From positions 1 through 10,241 of the forward strand of contig CAJPQU010000068.1 in the NCBI GenBank assembly GCA_905372875.1: a DNA stretch of 10,241 nucleotides. Reading direction: 5' to 3'. The stretch is from an uncultured Schwartzia sp. (GTDB taxonomy: Bacteria; Bacillota; Negativicutes; Selenomonadales; Selenomonadaceae). Positions 1-6,030 of this stretch are shown in pieces; positions within the stretch are counted from its first letter, which is position 1, and every line of letters starts with the position of its first letter. The translations under genes were made by a program, and so were the position numbers. Under the pieces are notes generated by a model. That model was not told the origin of the DNA. It ran no database searches and was given only the letters and a program-made list of their open reading frames with translations.

Positions 1-718
1 ATTCTTTGGTCATGGGGCGCTGAGGGTTTGTGAACACATCGAGGACGGAACCGCGCTCGGTGATGATCCCGTTTTCAATGACCGCCACCTTGTCGCAGAT
101 ATCCTTGATGACCTGCATTTCGTGAGTGATGATGACGATGGTCAGCCCCAGTTTCCGATTGATGTCCCGCATGAGTTCCAGGATGGCTTTCGTGGTCTGG
201 GGGTCGAGGGCGGAGGTAGCTTCGTCGGAGAGCAGCACCTTGGGCTCGCTGGCCAGCGCCCGGGCGATGCCCACCCGCTGCTTTTGCCCGCCGGAAAGCT
301 GGGCAGGATATTGAGCAGCCTTGTCGGAAAGATTGACTAAGGCGAGAAGCGGCTCCACCTTGGCGCGGATCGCGTCCTCAGAGAGGGAGGAAAGACGCAG
401 AGGGAAGGCCACATTGTCGTACACCGTGGCCGAAGTCAGGAGATTGAAGTGCTGAAAGATCATCCCGATGTTCTTGCGGGCGGCGCGAAGCTGTGCCGCG
501 CTCATGGCGGTGAGATCCTGCCCGTCCACCACCACCCGCCCTTTCGTGGGACGTTCTAAGAGATTGATACAGCGGATCAGGGTGGACTTCCCCGCCCCGG
601 AGAGGCCGATGATACCGTAAATCTCGCCCTTCTTCACGGTGAGATCGATGCCCTTTAAGGCGGACACCGGACCGTCGAGGCCGTGATAGTTTTTTTCGAT
701 GTGGGAAAGTTCAATCAT
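1..718 (-). CDS. metN: Methionine ABC importer ATP-binding subunit (partial, C-terminus beyond the window)
   Basis: This is the ATPase that powers uptake of methionine through a MetI-type permease, acting on the cytoplasmic face of the inner membrane. The 239 visible residues contain a full nucleotide-binding domain: Walker A GLSGAGKST at 38-46, Q-loop Gln89, signature LSGGQ at 141-145, Walker B VLLSDE at 161-166 with catalytic Glu166, and switch His199. The phrases INLLERPTKG and the stretch after the switch His (EMQVIKDICDKVAVIENG) are characteristic of MetN rather than of general polar amino acid importers. MetN is usually about 340 residues, so the C-terminal ligand-sensing NIL domain is cut off by the window edge, as are any MetI and MetQ genes. 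The ATG at 716-718 is chosen because the homologous N-terminus MIELSHI begins there; a modest AGGAAGC lies 13 nt upstream. A related amino acid importer remains possible. Confidence 0.88.
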   Translation of the reverse strand, partial: MIELSHIEKNYHGLDGPVSALKGIDLTVKKGEIYGIIGLSGAGKSTLIRCINLLERPTKGRVVVDGQDLTAMSAAQLRAARKNIGMIFQHFNLLTSATVYDNVAFPLRLSSLSEDAIRAKVEPLLALVNLSDKAAQYPAQLSGGQKQRVGIARALASEPKVLLSDEATSALDPQTTKAILELMRDINRKLGLTIVIITHEMQVIKDICDKVAVIENGIITERGSVLDVFTNPQRPMTKE

Positions 719-877
719 AATCGAAATGCCTGCTTCCTGTCTGTCGTTTACGGATGTGCTGCCTTCTCCAGCGACGCGCTGGGGAAAAACAAATGCCCCA
801 GTGATTTTGTAGGAAAAGCGCGCGTCAAGAGAGAACCGCGTCATCAAGTTTATCCCGATGACGGGATAACTCCACAC
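719..877 (-). promoter_or_regulatory. Structured 5' leader of metN, candidate cis-regulatory RNA
   Basis: About 150 nt separate the predicted start point (near 871) from the metN ATG. Helices that I can read directly are TTATCCCG/CGGGATAA at 850-857 with 862-869 (4-nt loop), an alternative GTCATC/GATGAC at 840-845 with 857-862, CTGGGG/CCCCAG at 779-784 with 796-801, CCAGCG/CGCTGG at 768-773 with 777-782, and a long-range GACGCG/CGCGTC pairing of 773-778 with 821-826. The first two exclude each other, as do the last helix and CCAGCG/CGCTGG. A CGCGTCA direct repeat (821-827, 837-843) offers a second partner strand. I see none of the conserved sequence of the SAM-I riboswitch and no T-box core on this strand, so no known class is assigned. 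Leader regulation is plausible for a methionine importer but unproven. Confidence 0.4.
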
Positions 878-886
878 ATTATATCA
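878..886 (-). promoter_or_regulatory. Extended -10 promoter of metN
   Basis: On the minus strand the sequence reads TGATATAAT: a perfect TATAAT (883 to 878) with the TG of an extended -10 element at 886-885. The -35 region is T-rich and falls in the tail of the neighbouring terminator, with no good TTGACA match. An extended -10 can compensate for that. Transcription would start near 871. Confidence 0.65.
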
Positions 887-899
887 TATTTAAAACGCG

Positions 900-942
900 A
901 AAAACACCGGAGAGAAAAATTATTTTTCCCTCCGGTGTTTTT
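900..942 (-). terminator. Intrinsic terminator of the two-component operon
   Basis: A 13-bp perfect stem pairs 900-912 with 930-942 (core ACACCGGAG/CTCCGGTGT). The arms can extend inward through an A/T-rich stem at 914-920 and 922-928. Read on the minus strand it lies 12 nt past the histidine kinase stop codon and ends in a T run. The flanking T runs are present on both strands, so it could also work in the plus direction, but there is no plus-strand gene upstream of it. It separates the kinase gene from metN, whose promoter begins immediately beyond. Confidence 0.88.
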
Positions 943-953
943 TGGCAAACTGT

Positions 954-2567
954 TCAGTTGATCGAAAGCTGCCGCGTTCCGCAAAAAGTAAAGATGGCGC
1001 CGCCGTCAGCGGCATTGGCAGCGGTGAGGGCGATGTCGTGGCGGTCGGCAATGGCCTTAGCGATGGCCAGCCCGAGGCCGGTGCCGCCGGCATTGGCCTC
1101 GCCTTTTTGGCGGCGGAAGCGCTGGAAGAGGTGCGGCAAAACCGCCTTCGCGATCCCCGGGCCGTGATCGCGAAGGGCGATGGACCAGCGCGGCCCCGCT
1201 TTTGTGACGGCGATTTCCACGACGCCCTTCGCGGGGGAAAATTTAACGGCGTTATCCAAGACGATCAAAAACATTTGCCGCAGGCGGCCAAAATCCGCCG
1301 TCATCAAAATGGGAGGAAGATCTCCTGAGACGATGGCAATCTCCTGCTGCGCCGCCAAACGGCGGGCCGATCGAATGGCGTCGGACAGCGCGTCAGTGAG
1401 GTTCGTCGGGGCTTTCTCCATTTGGAAATCCACGTTTTGCAGGCGGGTCAGTTCGAAGAGATCCCCCACTAAGCGTTCCAGCTGGCGCACGTTGTCCTCC
1501 ATCTGGGCGAGGTAGCGGCGGCGCTCTTCTTCGTTGGCAAAAAGGCCCGCGTCTAGGACTTCAAGGGAGCCGCGCAGTACGGTGAGGGGCGTGCGCAGTT
1601 CGTGGGATACGCTGGCCAAGAAATCCTGCCGCATTTGGGTCAGCCGGGCGCTCTCCTTCGCGGCGTCGGCGAGGCGCGCGGCGAGGACGTCCAGGCTTTG
1701 CGCCAAGGAGCCGACCTCGTCCTCCTGGGCGATGCCGGTGCGGGCGTCATAGTGCCCTCTGGCCAGCGCGGCGGCCACCTTTTCCATGCGGGCGAGGGGG
1801 CGGAGAAAGCGGCGGGCGAGGAGAAAGGACAGCCCCGAGGCGACGAGGAAAGCGACGGCCATGGCAAACAGGAGAAGGCGGCGTCCCTGATATTCGCCGA
1901 TATCCACCGCGTTGAGGGTGCGGTGGAGCAGCACCGCACCGATGACATTGCCCGATGTATCCTTTACAGGGGCTCCCGCGGTGACGGAAGGCGCAGTCAA
2001 CAGGGGATCGAAGGCTTGACTGGCGGCGGCTTGCCCGGAAAATATCCGCTCCAACAACGTTTCGGCTTCGGCGGGCAGATCGTCAAAGGAGGCGCTCTCC
2101 TCGGCTCCGTAAAGGGTGATGGTGCGGCTGCCGCGGTCGACGAGCCATACTGTGCCGCCCGCCAACGGTTCAAGCTGACGAAGATAGAGGCCGCTGTCCG
2201 CGGATTCGTTCACGACCCGGCGGCAGTAAGCGTGTGATGATCCTGGATGATCGTGGCCGCCGTTCTTCTCCTGGGGCGTTTCCTCCATCCCGTGGCGGTG
2301 CATACCGCCGCCGGATATCATGCCGCAGCCCCCGACGGGGCGGGCGGCCGCCGCCGGTTCGGAGGACCTTTGGCTGCCCACTGGCGCGGGAACGTCCGCG
2401 GCGACGAGGGCAGCGACGGCCTCGGCCCGGACGATAAGATCCGCGACCGCCGCCCCCCGGGTGGAAGAGCGCAGCTGCCATTCGTAGATGCCCCCCAACA
2501 CGAGGGCAAACACCGTCAGTGCGGCGGTACAGTACAGCATGAAGCGGCGCCAAAGAATACTGTTCAT
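954..2567 (-). CDS. Membrane sensor histidine kinase with Cys/Met/His-rich extracytoplasmic patch
   Basis: This is a 537-residue two-pass sensor kinase. TM1 spans about residues 10-28, followed by an extracytoplasmic domain (about 30-228), TM2 (about 229-250), HAMP (about 250-303), HisKA with SHELRTPL and phosphoacceptor His322, then HATPase_c with N-box LDNAVKFSP (438-445), G1 DHGPGIA (467-473) and G2 GGTGLGLAIA (494-503). The sensor domain ends in a Cache/PAS-like strand pair (DTSGNVIGAVLLH, 203-215). Residues 81-115 carry possible metal or heme ligands: Cys81, Met83, Met89, His90, His92, Met94, His105, His107, His112 and Cys115. The ATG overlaps the regulator stop as ATGA, with GAGGTG just upstream, so the two are co-translated. 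It would phosphorylate the neighbouring regulator. The signal is unknown; a metal or heme is inferred from the patch and from the divergent heme operon. Class is certain, ligand is not. Confidence 0.93.
   Translation of the reverse strand: MNSILWRRFMLYCTAALTVFALVLGGIYEWQLRSSTRGAAVADLIVRAEAVAALVAADVPAPVGSQRSSEPAAAARPVGGCGMISGGGMHRHGMEETPQEKNGGHDHPGSSHAYCRRVVNESADSGLYLRQLEPLAGGTVWLVDRGSRTITLYGAEESASFDDLPAEAETLLERIFSGQAAASQAFDPLLTAPSVTAGAPVKDTSGNVIGAVLLHRTLNAVDIGEYQGRRLLLFAMAVAFLVASGLSFLLARRFLRPLARMEKVAAALARGHYDARTGIAQEDEVGSLAQSLDVLAARLADAAKESARLTQMRQDFLASVSHELRTPLTVLRGSLEVLDAGLFANEEERRRYLAQMEDNVRQLERLVGDLFELTRLQNVDFQMEKAPTNLTDALSDAIRSARRLAAQQEIAIVSGDLPPILMTADFGRLRQMFLIVLDNAVKFSPAKGVVEIAVTKAGPRWSIALRDHGPGIAKAVLPHLFQRFRRQKGEANAGGTGLGLAIAKAIADRHDIALTAANAADGGAIFTFCGTRQLSIN
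2223..2327 (-). other. Segment encoding the Cys/Met/His-rich patch of the sensor kinase
   Basis: Residues 81-115 of the kinase lie in the extracytoplasmic domain and contain 2 Cys, 3 Met and 5 His in 35 positions, in clusters such as MHRHGM (89-94) and HDH (105-107). The stretch is also rich in Gly, so it is likely flexible, and it is bounded by the two cysteines. Such clusters are common in proteins that bind Cu, Ni, Zn, Fe or heme. It could be an insertion in an otherwise ordinary Cache-like sensor. Confidence 0.6.
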
Positions 2568-3247
2568 CGAAGCACCTCAAAAGAATATCCCACGCCCCAG
2601 ACGGTGCGAATCTCCCAATCCGGGTGGGGCGTTTTGGCCAATTTGGCCCGGAGCCGTTTAATGTGGGTGTCCACGGTGCGGGTATCCCCTTCATAATCAT
2701 ACCCCCACAATCGTTCCAGAAGATGTTCCCGGGAAAAGACCCGCCCCTTGTTCTCCGCCAAAAGGCACAAGATATCAAACTCTTTTTTCGTCAAGGCGAC
2801 AGCGGTGCCGCCGATCAGGACCCGTTCTTCCTCGGTGAGGATGGTTAAGCTGCCCCGGAGGAGGGTGCGGGACGGAGTGCCCGTCCTCTCCAATCGCCGC
2901 AGAATCGCCCGCACCCGGGCCATGACGACAGCGGCGGAAAAGGGCTTTACGATGTAATCGTCGGCGCCGATGTCAAGTCCCATGATGCGGTCGTAGTCTT
3001 CTCCACGGGCGGTGATCATCAGGATAGGAACATCGGAAACGGCCCGCAGGGCACGGCAGACGGCGAAGCCGTCCATTTTTGGCATCGTTACGTCCAGAAG
3101 AATGATGTCAAAGTTTTCGGTGCGTCCCGCCGCCAGCGCCGCTTCTCCGTCGGCCACAGCCGTCACCTGCCAGCCGTCTCGTTCGGCGAAAGCCCGCAGG
3201 ATATCAATGATCGCGGTGTTATCGTCGGCGATGAGCATGTGCGGCAT
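2564..3247 (-). CDS. OmpR/PhoB-family DNA-binding response regulator
   Basis: A 227-residue response regulator. The receiver domain (about 1-118) has the acidic pair Asp8/Asp9, phosphoacceptor Asp52 in LLDVTMPKMDG, switch Thr79 and Lys101 in the KPF motif. The winged helix-turn-helix domain (about 126-225) shows the typical ALTKKEFDIL, FSREHLLERLWG, RTVDTHIKRLRAKL and VWGVGYSF elements. It is the partner of the kinase whose start codon overlaps its stop. The ATG at 3245-3247 is supported by GAGGGA at 3254-3259, 6 nt upstream. Its promoter region faces that of the TonB-dependent receptor, so the receptor operon and its own operon are the obvious candidate targets. Family assignment is secure; the regulon is inferred from position alone. 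Confidence 0.95.
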   Translation of the reverse strand: MPHMLIADDNTAIIDILRAFAERDGWQVTAVADGEAALAAGRTENFDIILLDVTMPKMDGFAVCRALRAVSDVPILMITARGEDYDRIMGLDIGADDYIVKPFSAAVVMARVRAILRRLERTGTPSRTLLRGSLTILTEEERVLIGGTAVALTKKEFDILCLLAENKGRVFSREHLLERLWGYDYEGDTRTVDTHIKRLRAKLAKTPHPDWEIRTVWGVGYSFEVLR

Positions 3248-3272
3248 AAAATGTCCCTCTTTCTTTGCGCAT

Positions 3273-3278
3273 ATTATA
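3273..3278 (-). promoter_or_regulatory. Proximal -10 box upstream of the response regulator
   Basis: Read on the minus strand this is TATAAT, 25 nt before the regulator start codon. The sequence 17 nt further upstream (ATTCTC) is a poor -35 but lies inside the block shared with the receptor promoter. A start near 3266 would leave a short leader of about 19 nt. The alternative promoter is the extended -10 at 3341-3349. Confidence 0.4.
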
Positions 3279-3286
3279 TATATCTA

Positions 3287-3304
3287 ATGATAAAGGAGAA
3301 TCAT
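3287..3304. promoter_or_regulatory. Candidate operator, ATGAT-n8-ATCAT
   Basis: An inverted repeat ATGAT (3287-3291) / ATCAT (3300-3304) sits where the -35 of the proximal regulator promoter would be. On the minus strand it reads ATGATTCTC followed after 7 nt by ATTAG. These two blocks are found directly joined in the Fur-type site at 3451-3463. It is a weak match to the Fur 7-1-7 consensus by itself, so it is either a degenerate Fur site or a site for the response regulator. Confidence 0.35.
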
Positions 3305-3319
3305 GACGAAAATGTGGCG

Positions 3320-3338
3320 TTAAGGGAAGTTTCCTTAA
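3320..3338. repeat. Inverted repeat TTAAGG / CCTTAA at a likely transcription start
   Basis: The sequence TTAAGGGAAGTTTCCTTAA has arms TTAAGG (3320-3325) and CCTTAA (3333-3338), with further AA/TT pairing inside. It lies just downstream, on the minus strand, of the extended -10 element at 3341-3349, so it covers the predicted start point of the regulator operon. It could be a dimer-binding operator or a hairpin at the very 5' end of that mRNA. Confidence 0.4.
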
Positions 3339-3340
3339 AA

Positions 3341-3349
3341 ATTATACCA
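3341..3349 (-). promoter_or_regulatory. Extended -10 promoter (distal) for the two-component operon
   Basis: The minus strand reads TGGTATAAT: consensus TATAAT at 3346 to 3341 preceded by TG at 3349-3348. The -35 position reads CTGTTA, a poor match, as is usual for extended -10 promoters. Transcription would begin near 3334 and leave a leader of about 87 nt before the regulator ATG. Confidence 0.5.
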
Positions 3350-3445
3350 CAGAAAAACCTTAATAACAGTCAGGAATGCTTCGGAGAACAGGATCTTAAA
3401 CATTGGCCTAAGAAAAGATTAATGGAAATTTCATGAAAAATATAT

Positions 3446-3465
3446 AGATAATGATTCTCATTAGT
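3446..3465 (+). promoter_or_regulatory. Fur-box-like operator upstream of the TonB-dependent receptor
   Basis: The sequence GATAATGATTCTCATTAGT (3447-3465) matches 15 of 19 positions of the classical Fur box. In 7-1-7 form, 3446-3460 matches 12 of the 14 defined positions of TGATAAT-N-ATTATCA. It contains a perfect inverted repeat TAATGA-TTC-TCATTA (3449-3463), and an overlapping ATTAG-TG-CTAAT (3460-3471) could place a second dimer. AT-rich -10 candidates (TATATA 3441-3446, GATAAT 3447-3452) overlap it, so binding would block the promoter. Fur with Fe2+ is the expected regulator, making the downstream operon iron-repressed. Confidence 0.75.
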
Positions 3466-3501
3466 GCTAATATCAGGCCATGTCATTAACAATATTTATT
3501 A

Positions 3502-3520
3502 TTCTGAAGGGTATTCAGAA
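3502..3520 (+). other. Hairpin in the receptor mRNA leader
   Basis: TTCTGAA (3502-3508) and TTCAGAA (3514-3520) form a perfect 7-bp stem with loop GGGTA, ending 13 nt before the Shine-Dalgarno sequence AGGAGGG (3534-3540). It has no T run and is not a terminator. It may protect the 5' end or influence translation, or it may be neutral. Confidence 0.35.
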
Positions 3521-3545
3521 ATTTATTTGCGATAGGAGGGCAAAG

Positions 3546-5969
3546 ATGCAAAGGACAAAGGTGAAGATGAAAAAGCACCGGCAGGCGGCCCTCGCCGCCG
3601 CGATATGGATATTTCTCGAATCTTCGGCCTTTTGCGCCGAAGAGGGAGAACAGACCGGCGAAGCGGAGAGAGTGACGACGGAAGCGGTTAACGTCGAAGC
3701 GGTTTATGAGAAGGAAATGCTCAAAGAAGCGCCGGAGACGAAGACGCTCATCACGCGGGAGGACATCGACCGCAAGGGCGCAAGGACGCTTTCGGACGCG
3801 CTGGCCGCCGAACAGGATATTCAGATGGGCACGGATAACATGGGGCGCAAGACGATTTCTATCCGCGGCGCGGATCCTCGCCACACCCTGATCCTTGTTG
3901 ACGGCCGCCGTTTGGCGGGGGGACTGAGCAAATTCTACGGCGCCACCGACGAGGCGAATCGTATCGGCCTCGATAATATCGACCATATTGAGATCATTCG
4001 CGGTTCGGGGACGGCGCGCTACGGCGCCGATGCCATCGGCGGGGTCATCAATATCGTCACGAAAATTCCCCACAAAATGGGGGGGACGGTAAGGATGGAA
4101 CGGTCCTGGATCGGCCAGGGCGGCAGTCAGTATAACCACAATGTCAATTTTGCCACGGGGGAAATTGGCAAAGGCATCTACATGGATTTCTCGTACGGGA
4201 AGAGTAAGACGGCGCCGTTCCTTTACGATAAGGACGGCTCCTCCATGCAATATTACGGCCAACGCACGCCGATGAGCGCTCGCGTGGAATTTACCTTGGG
4301 CAAAGGCGAATCCCTTACCCTTTCCGCCGATCACCTCGACGAGGATCTGGAGAAAGATACACCCCTTGGCAAGATGCTCAAGATGAACGCCTTGGAAGAC
4401 GCCTGGCGGCGAAATATCAGCATCGATTGGAAAAAGCAGACGGATGCGGCGGATTTTCGCGTTCGCGCTTATCGGACGCAGCATGATTCCGATGTGAATT
4501 ATGAAATCGGCCCCATCGTGCCGGGCACTATTCCGTATCACCATTTCTACTTTGATTATTTTAACCGGGAAGACCGTGTTCTGGAAGCGTCTCTGGGCGT
4601 GATGCTGCAGGATAAGCATTACCTGACGGTGGGGGCGGATTATCACAAGGAGAGCGGGGAAGGGACGCGTATCTATGTGCCGAAGCAAAATCCGCGGCAG
4701 GAAACCAGAATATATACGTTTCCCAATCCCAGCGATCCGTCTGACCCGAATAAAAGATCGTACACCGGCGATATCTATGAAACCGATCTGGAGTATTACA
4801 GCGCTTATTTTACGGATGATTGGCAGGTGGGGAAGAAGCTCCTCATCATCCCGGCCTTGCGTTATACGAACCACAGCCATTTCGGGGCCCATCTCTCCCC
4901 CTCCATCGGCGCAACCTATAAGGTGCGGCCGAATTTACGCATTAAAGCGAATATCGGCACCAGTTTTTCCACGCCGGGCATCGCCGAGCTTTACCATGAC
5001 TGGGAAATGTACGAACCGTCGCTGAATCCGACACCGCCGATTCGTAACGGCTGGCTCTTTCAAGGGAACCCCGATCTGAAACCGGAGAAAGCGCTCAATA
5101 TGGATGTATCCCTGGAGGCGGAGCTTGACAAAAAGACGAGTGTAAAGGTTACTTTGTTCCGCAATGATTTCCGCGATTATATGCAGATCATGTACACAGG
5201 GGAAAAGGACAGCAAAAATCTCTACGGGCGTACTTATTTCGATCGAAAAGTGCGATACCCCAGCGTTTGGAGTTCCTTTTCGTATGATGACCTCGTTCAG
5301 GAGATACAGAATGCAGGCAGCTGGCAAGATATCGAAGATAATGTTATCGATGAATCGGATATGGTGACGGGGGTTCCCGCCATGGACGATGTGTATACGT
5401 ATCAAAACATCTCCAAGGCGCGCATGCAGGGACTTGAGCTGGAAGTCAGGCGCGAAATTGCTCGGGATTTCAGCGTCAAGTTCGGCTATACCTATCTTGA
5501 TGCCCGCGATCGGCAAACGGACAAACGCCTTGAAGGACGCGCCCGGCACACGCTGAATCTTACCTTTAATTACAACGACAAAAAACATGGCTGGCGCGCG
5601 ACTTTTTGGGGCGATTACGCGCGAAACTATCTCGATATCCGGGACCGCATCGCGACGGGACACTTCGTCGGCGGAGCACCGGATCTTGAGTATACGGAAT
5701 TTACCGATCCGAATACGGGGGAGGTGTACCGCCTCTTCCGCAATGAGACGGACGCGAATAAATATGTGAAAGGCGATGTCGAGCACGGCTTTACGCGCGA
5801 GAAGGTCGCCCGCGAGAAAAATTATGGCCTCTGGAATCTCATGTTGGAAAAAGATATCAATCCTCATGCGACGTGCTATTTGGGCGTGATGAATCTCTTC
5901 AATCATTTTGACCCCTATCTGGGCATGGCGGGACGCATCTATCTCTTCGGCATGCGCGCCAGTTTCTGA
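3546..5969 (+). CDS. TonB-dependent outer-membrane receptor, probable heme or iron-complex receptor
   Basis: An 807-residue gated beta-barrel for import across the outer membrane. A signal peptide covers about residues 1-31, with cleavage likely near AFCA-EE. A TonB-box candidate is at 44-53 (TTEAVNVEAV). The plug domain (about 62-175) has ISIRGAD, LILVDGRRL, IEIIRGSGTARYGADAIGGVINIV. The barrel follows and ends in the aromatic terminus FGMRASF expected for outer-membrane insertion. FSTPGIAELY (474-483) and NPDLKPE (508-514) match the FRAP and NPNL boxes seen in heme receptors, with His484 between them as a possible heme ligand; these boxes are not exclusive to heme receptors. The start at 3546 is preferred to an in-frame ATG at 3480 because AGGAGGG at 3534-3540 is 5 nt away and the signal peptide starts there. 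It lies behind a Fur-type operator and heads an operon with its energy module and heme-degradation genes. Receptor class is secure; heme as ligand comes mainly from context. Confidence 0.92.
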   Translation: MQRTKVKMKKHRQAALAAAIWIFLESSAFCAEEGEQTGEAERVTTEAVNVEAVYEKEMLKEAPETKTLITREDIDRKGARTLSDALAAEQDIQMGTDNMGRKTISIRGADPRHTLILVDGRRLAGGLSKFYGATDEANRIGLDNIDHIEIIRGSGTARYGADAIGGVINIVTKIPHKMGGTVRMERSWIGQGGSQYNHNVNFATGEIGKGIYMDFSYGKSKTAPFLYDKDGSSMQYYGQRTPMSARVEFTLGKGESLTLSADHLDEDLEKDTPLGKMLKMNALEDAWRRNISIDWKKQTDAADFRVRAYRTQHDSDVNYEIGPIVPGTIPYHHFYFDYFNREDRVLEASLGVMLQDKHYLTVGADYHKESGEGTRIYVPKQNPRQETRIYTFPNPSDPSDPNKRSYTGDIYETDLEYYSAYFTDDWQVGKKLLIIPALRYTNHSHFGAHLSPSIGATYKVRPNLRIKANIGTSFSTPGIAELYHDWEMYEPSLNPTPPIRNGWLFQGNPDLKPEKALNMDVSLEAELDKKTSVKVTLFRNDFRDYMQIMYTGEKDSKNLYGRTYFDRKVRYPSVWSSFSYDDLVQEIQNAGSWQDIEDNVIDESDMVTGVPAMDDVYTYQNISKARMQGLELEVRREIARDFSVKFGYTYLDARDRQTDKRLEGRARHTLNLTFNYNDKKHGWRATFWGDYARNYLDIRDRIATGHFVGGAPDLEYTEFTDPNTGEVYRLFRNETDANKYVKGDVEHGFTREKVAREKNYGLWNLMLEKDINPHATCYLGVMNLFNHFDPYLGMAGRIYLFGMRASF

Positions 5970-6030
5970 TTCGTTTAGAAAAGCCGCCCCGTCAGGACGG
6001 AAATCTTTATACTTAAGGAGTGTTTATCTT

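Larger units (their letters stand above)
3248..3545. promoter_or_regulatory. Divergent AT-rich control region between the regulator and receptor operons
   Basis: This gene-free 298-bp stretch is clearly more AT-rich than the coding regions on either side. It holds the ribosome binding sites of both outward operons, two minus-strand TATAAT elements, a Fur-type operator, a second site sharing part of that operator, an inverted repeat at 3320-3338 and a leader hairpin at 3502-3520. Several TTAA tetranucleotides are scattered through the middle (3320, 3335, 3360, 3395, 3419). I see no small RNA or short gene that I can defend. Confidence 0.75.

Noticed and set aside
829..866. T-box-like ACCGCG on the plus strand upstream of nucleotide 870
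   Set aside because: Only the NACCGCG core matches and it is on the strand opposite to metN, with no plus-strand gene downstream, so it is most likely chance.
1602..2237. Plus-strand open frame of 211 codons opposite the sensor kinase
   Set aside because: Antisense shadow of a well-supported kinase; its translation is low in recognisable structure and lacks a proper start signal.
3480..3545. Upstream in-frame ATG at 3480 as start of the receptor
   Set aside because: It has no Shine-Dalgarno sequence, would add 22 residues before the signal peptide, and falls 15 nt after the Fur-type box. The ATG at 3546 has AGGAGGG at ideal spacing.
3486..4892. Long minus-strand open frame (468 codons) opposite the receptor gene
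   Set aside because: It is fully antisense to a gene with clear plug and barrel motifs, has no ribosome binding site or recognisable domain, and arises from codon bias of the sense strand. The same applies to 4935-5906 minus.
5989..6000. Small hairpin CCGTC-AG-GACGG between receptor and exbB
   Set aside because: Very short stem with too small a loop and no T run; it cannot be called a terminator, though it might slightly affect mRNA stability.
5908..6030. Start of the ExbB gene inside the end of the receptor gene
   Set aside because: The extra 41 residues match no ExbB N-terminus; the ATG at 6031 has AAGGAG upstream and begins a normal-length protein.
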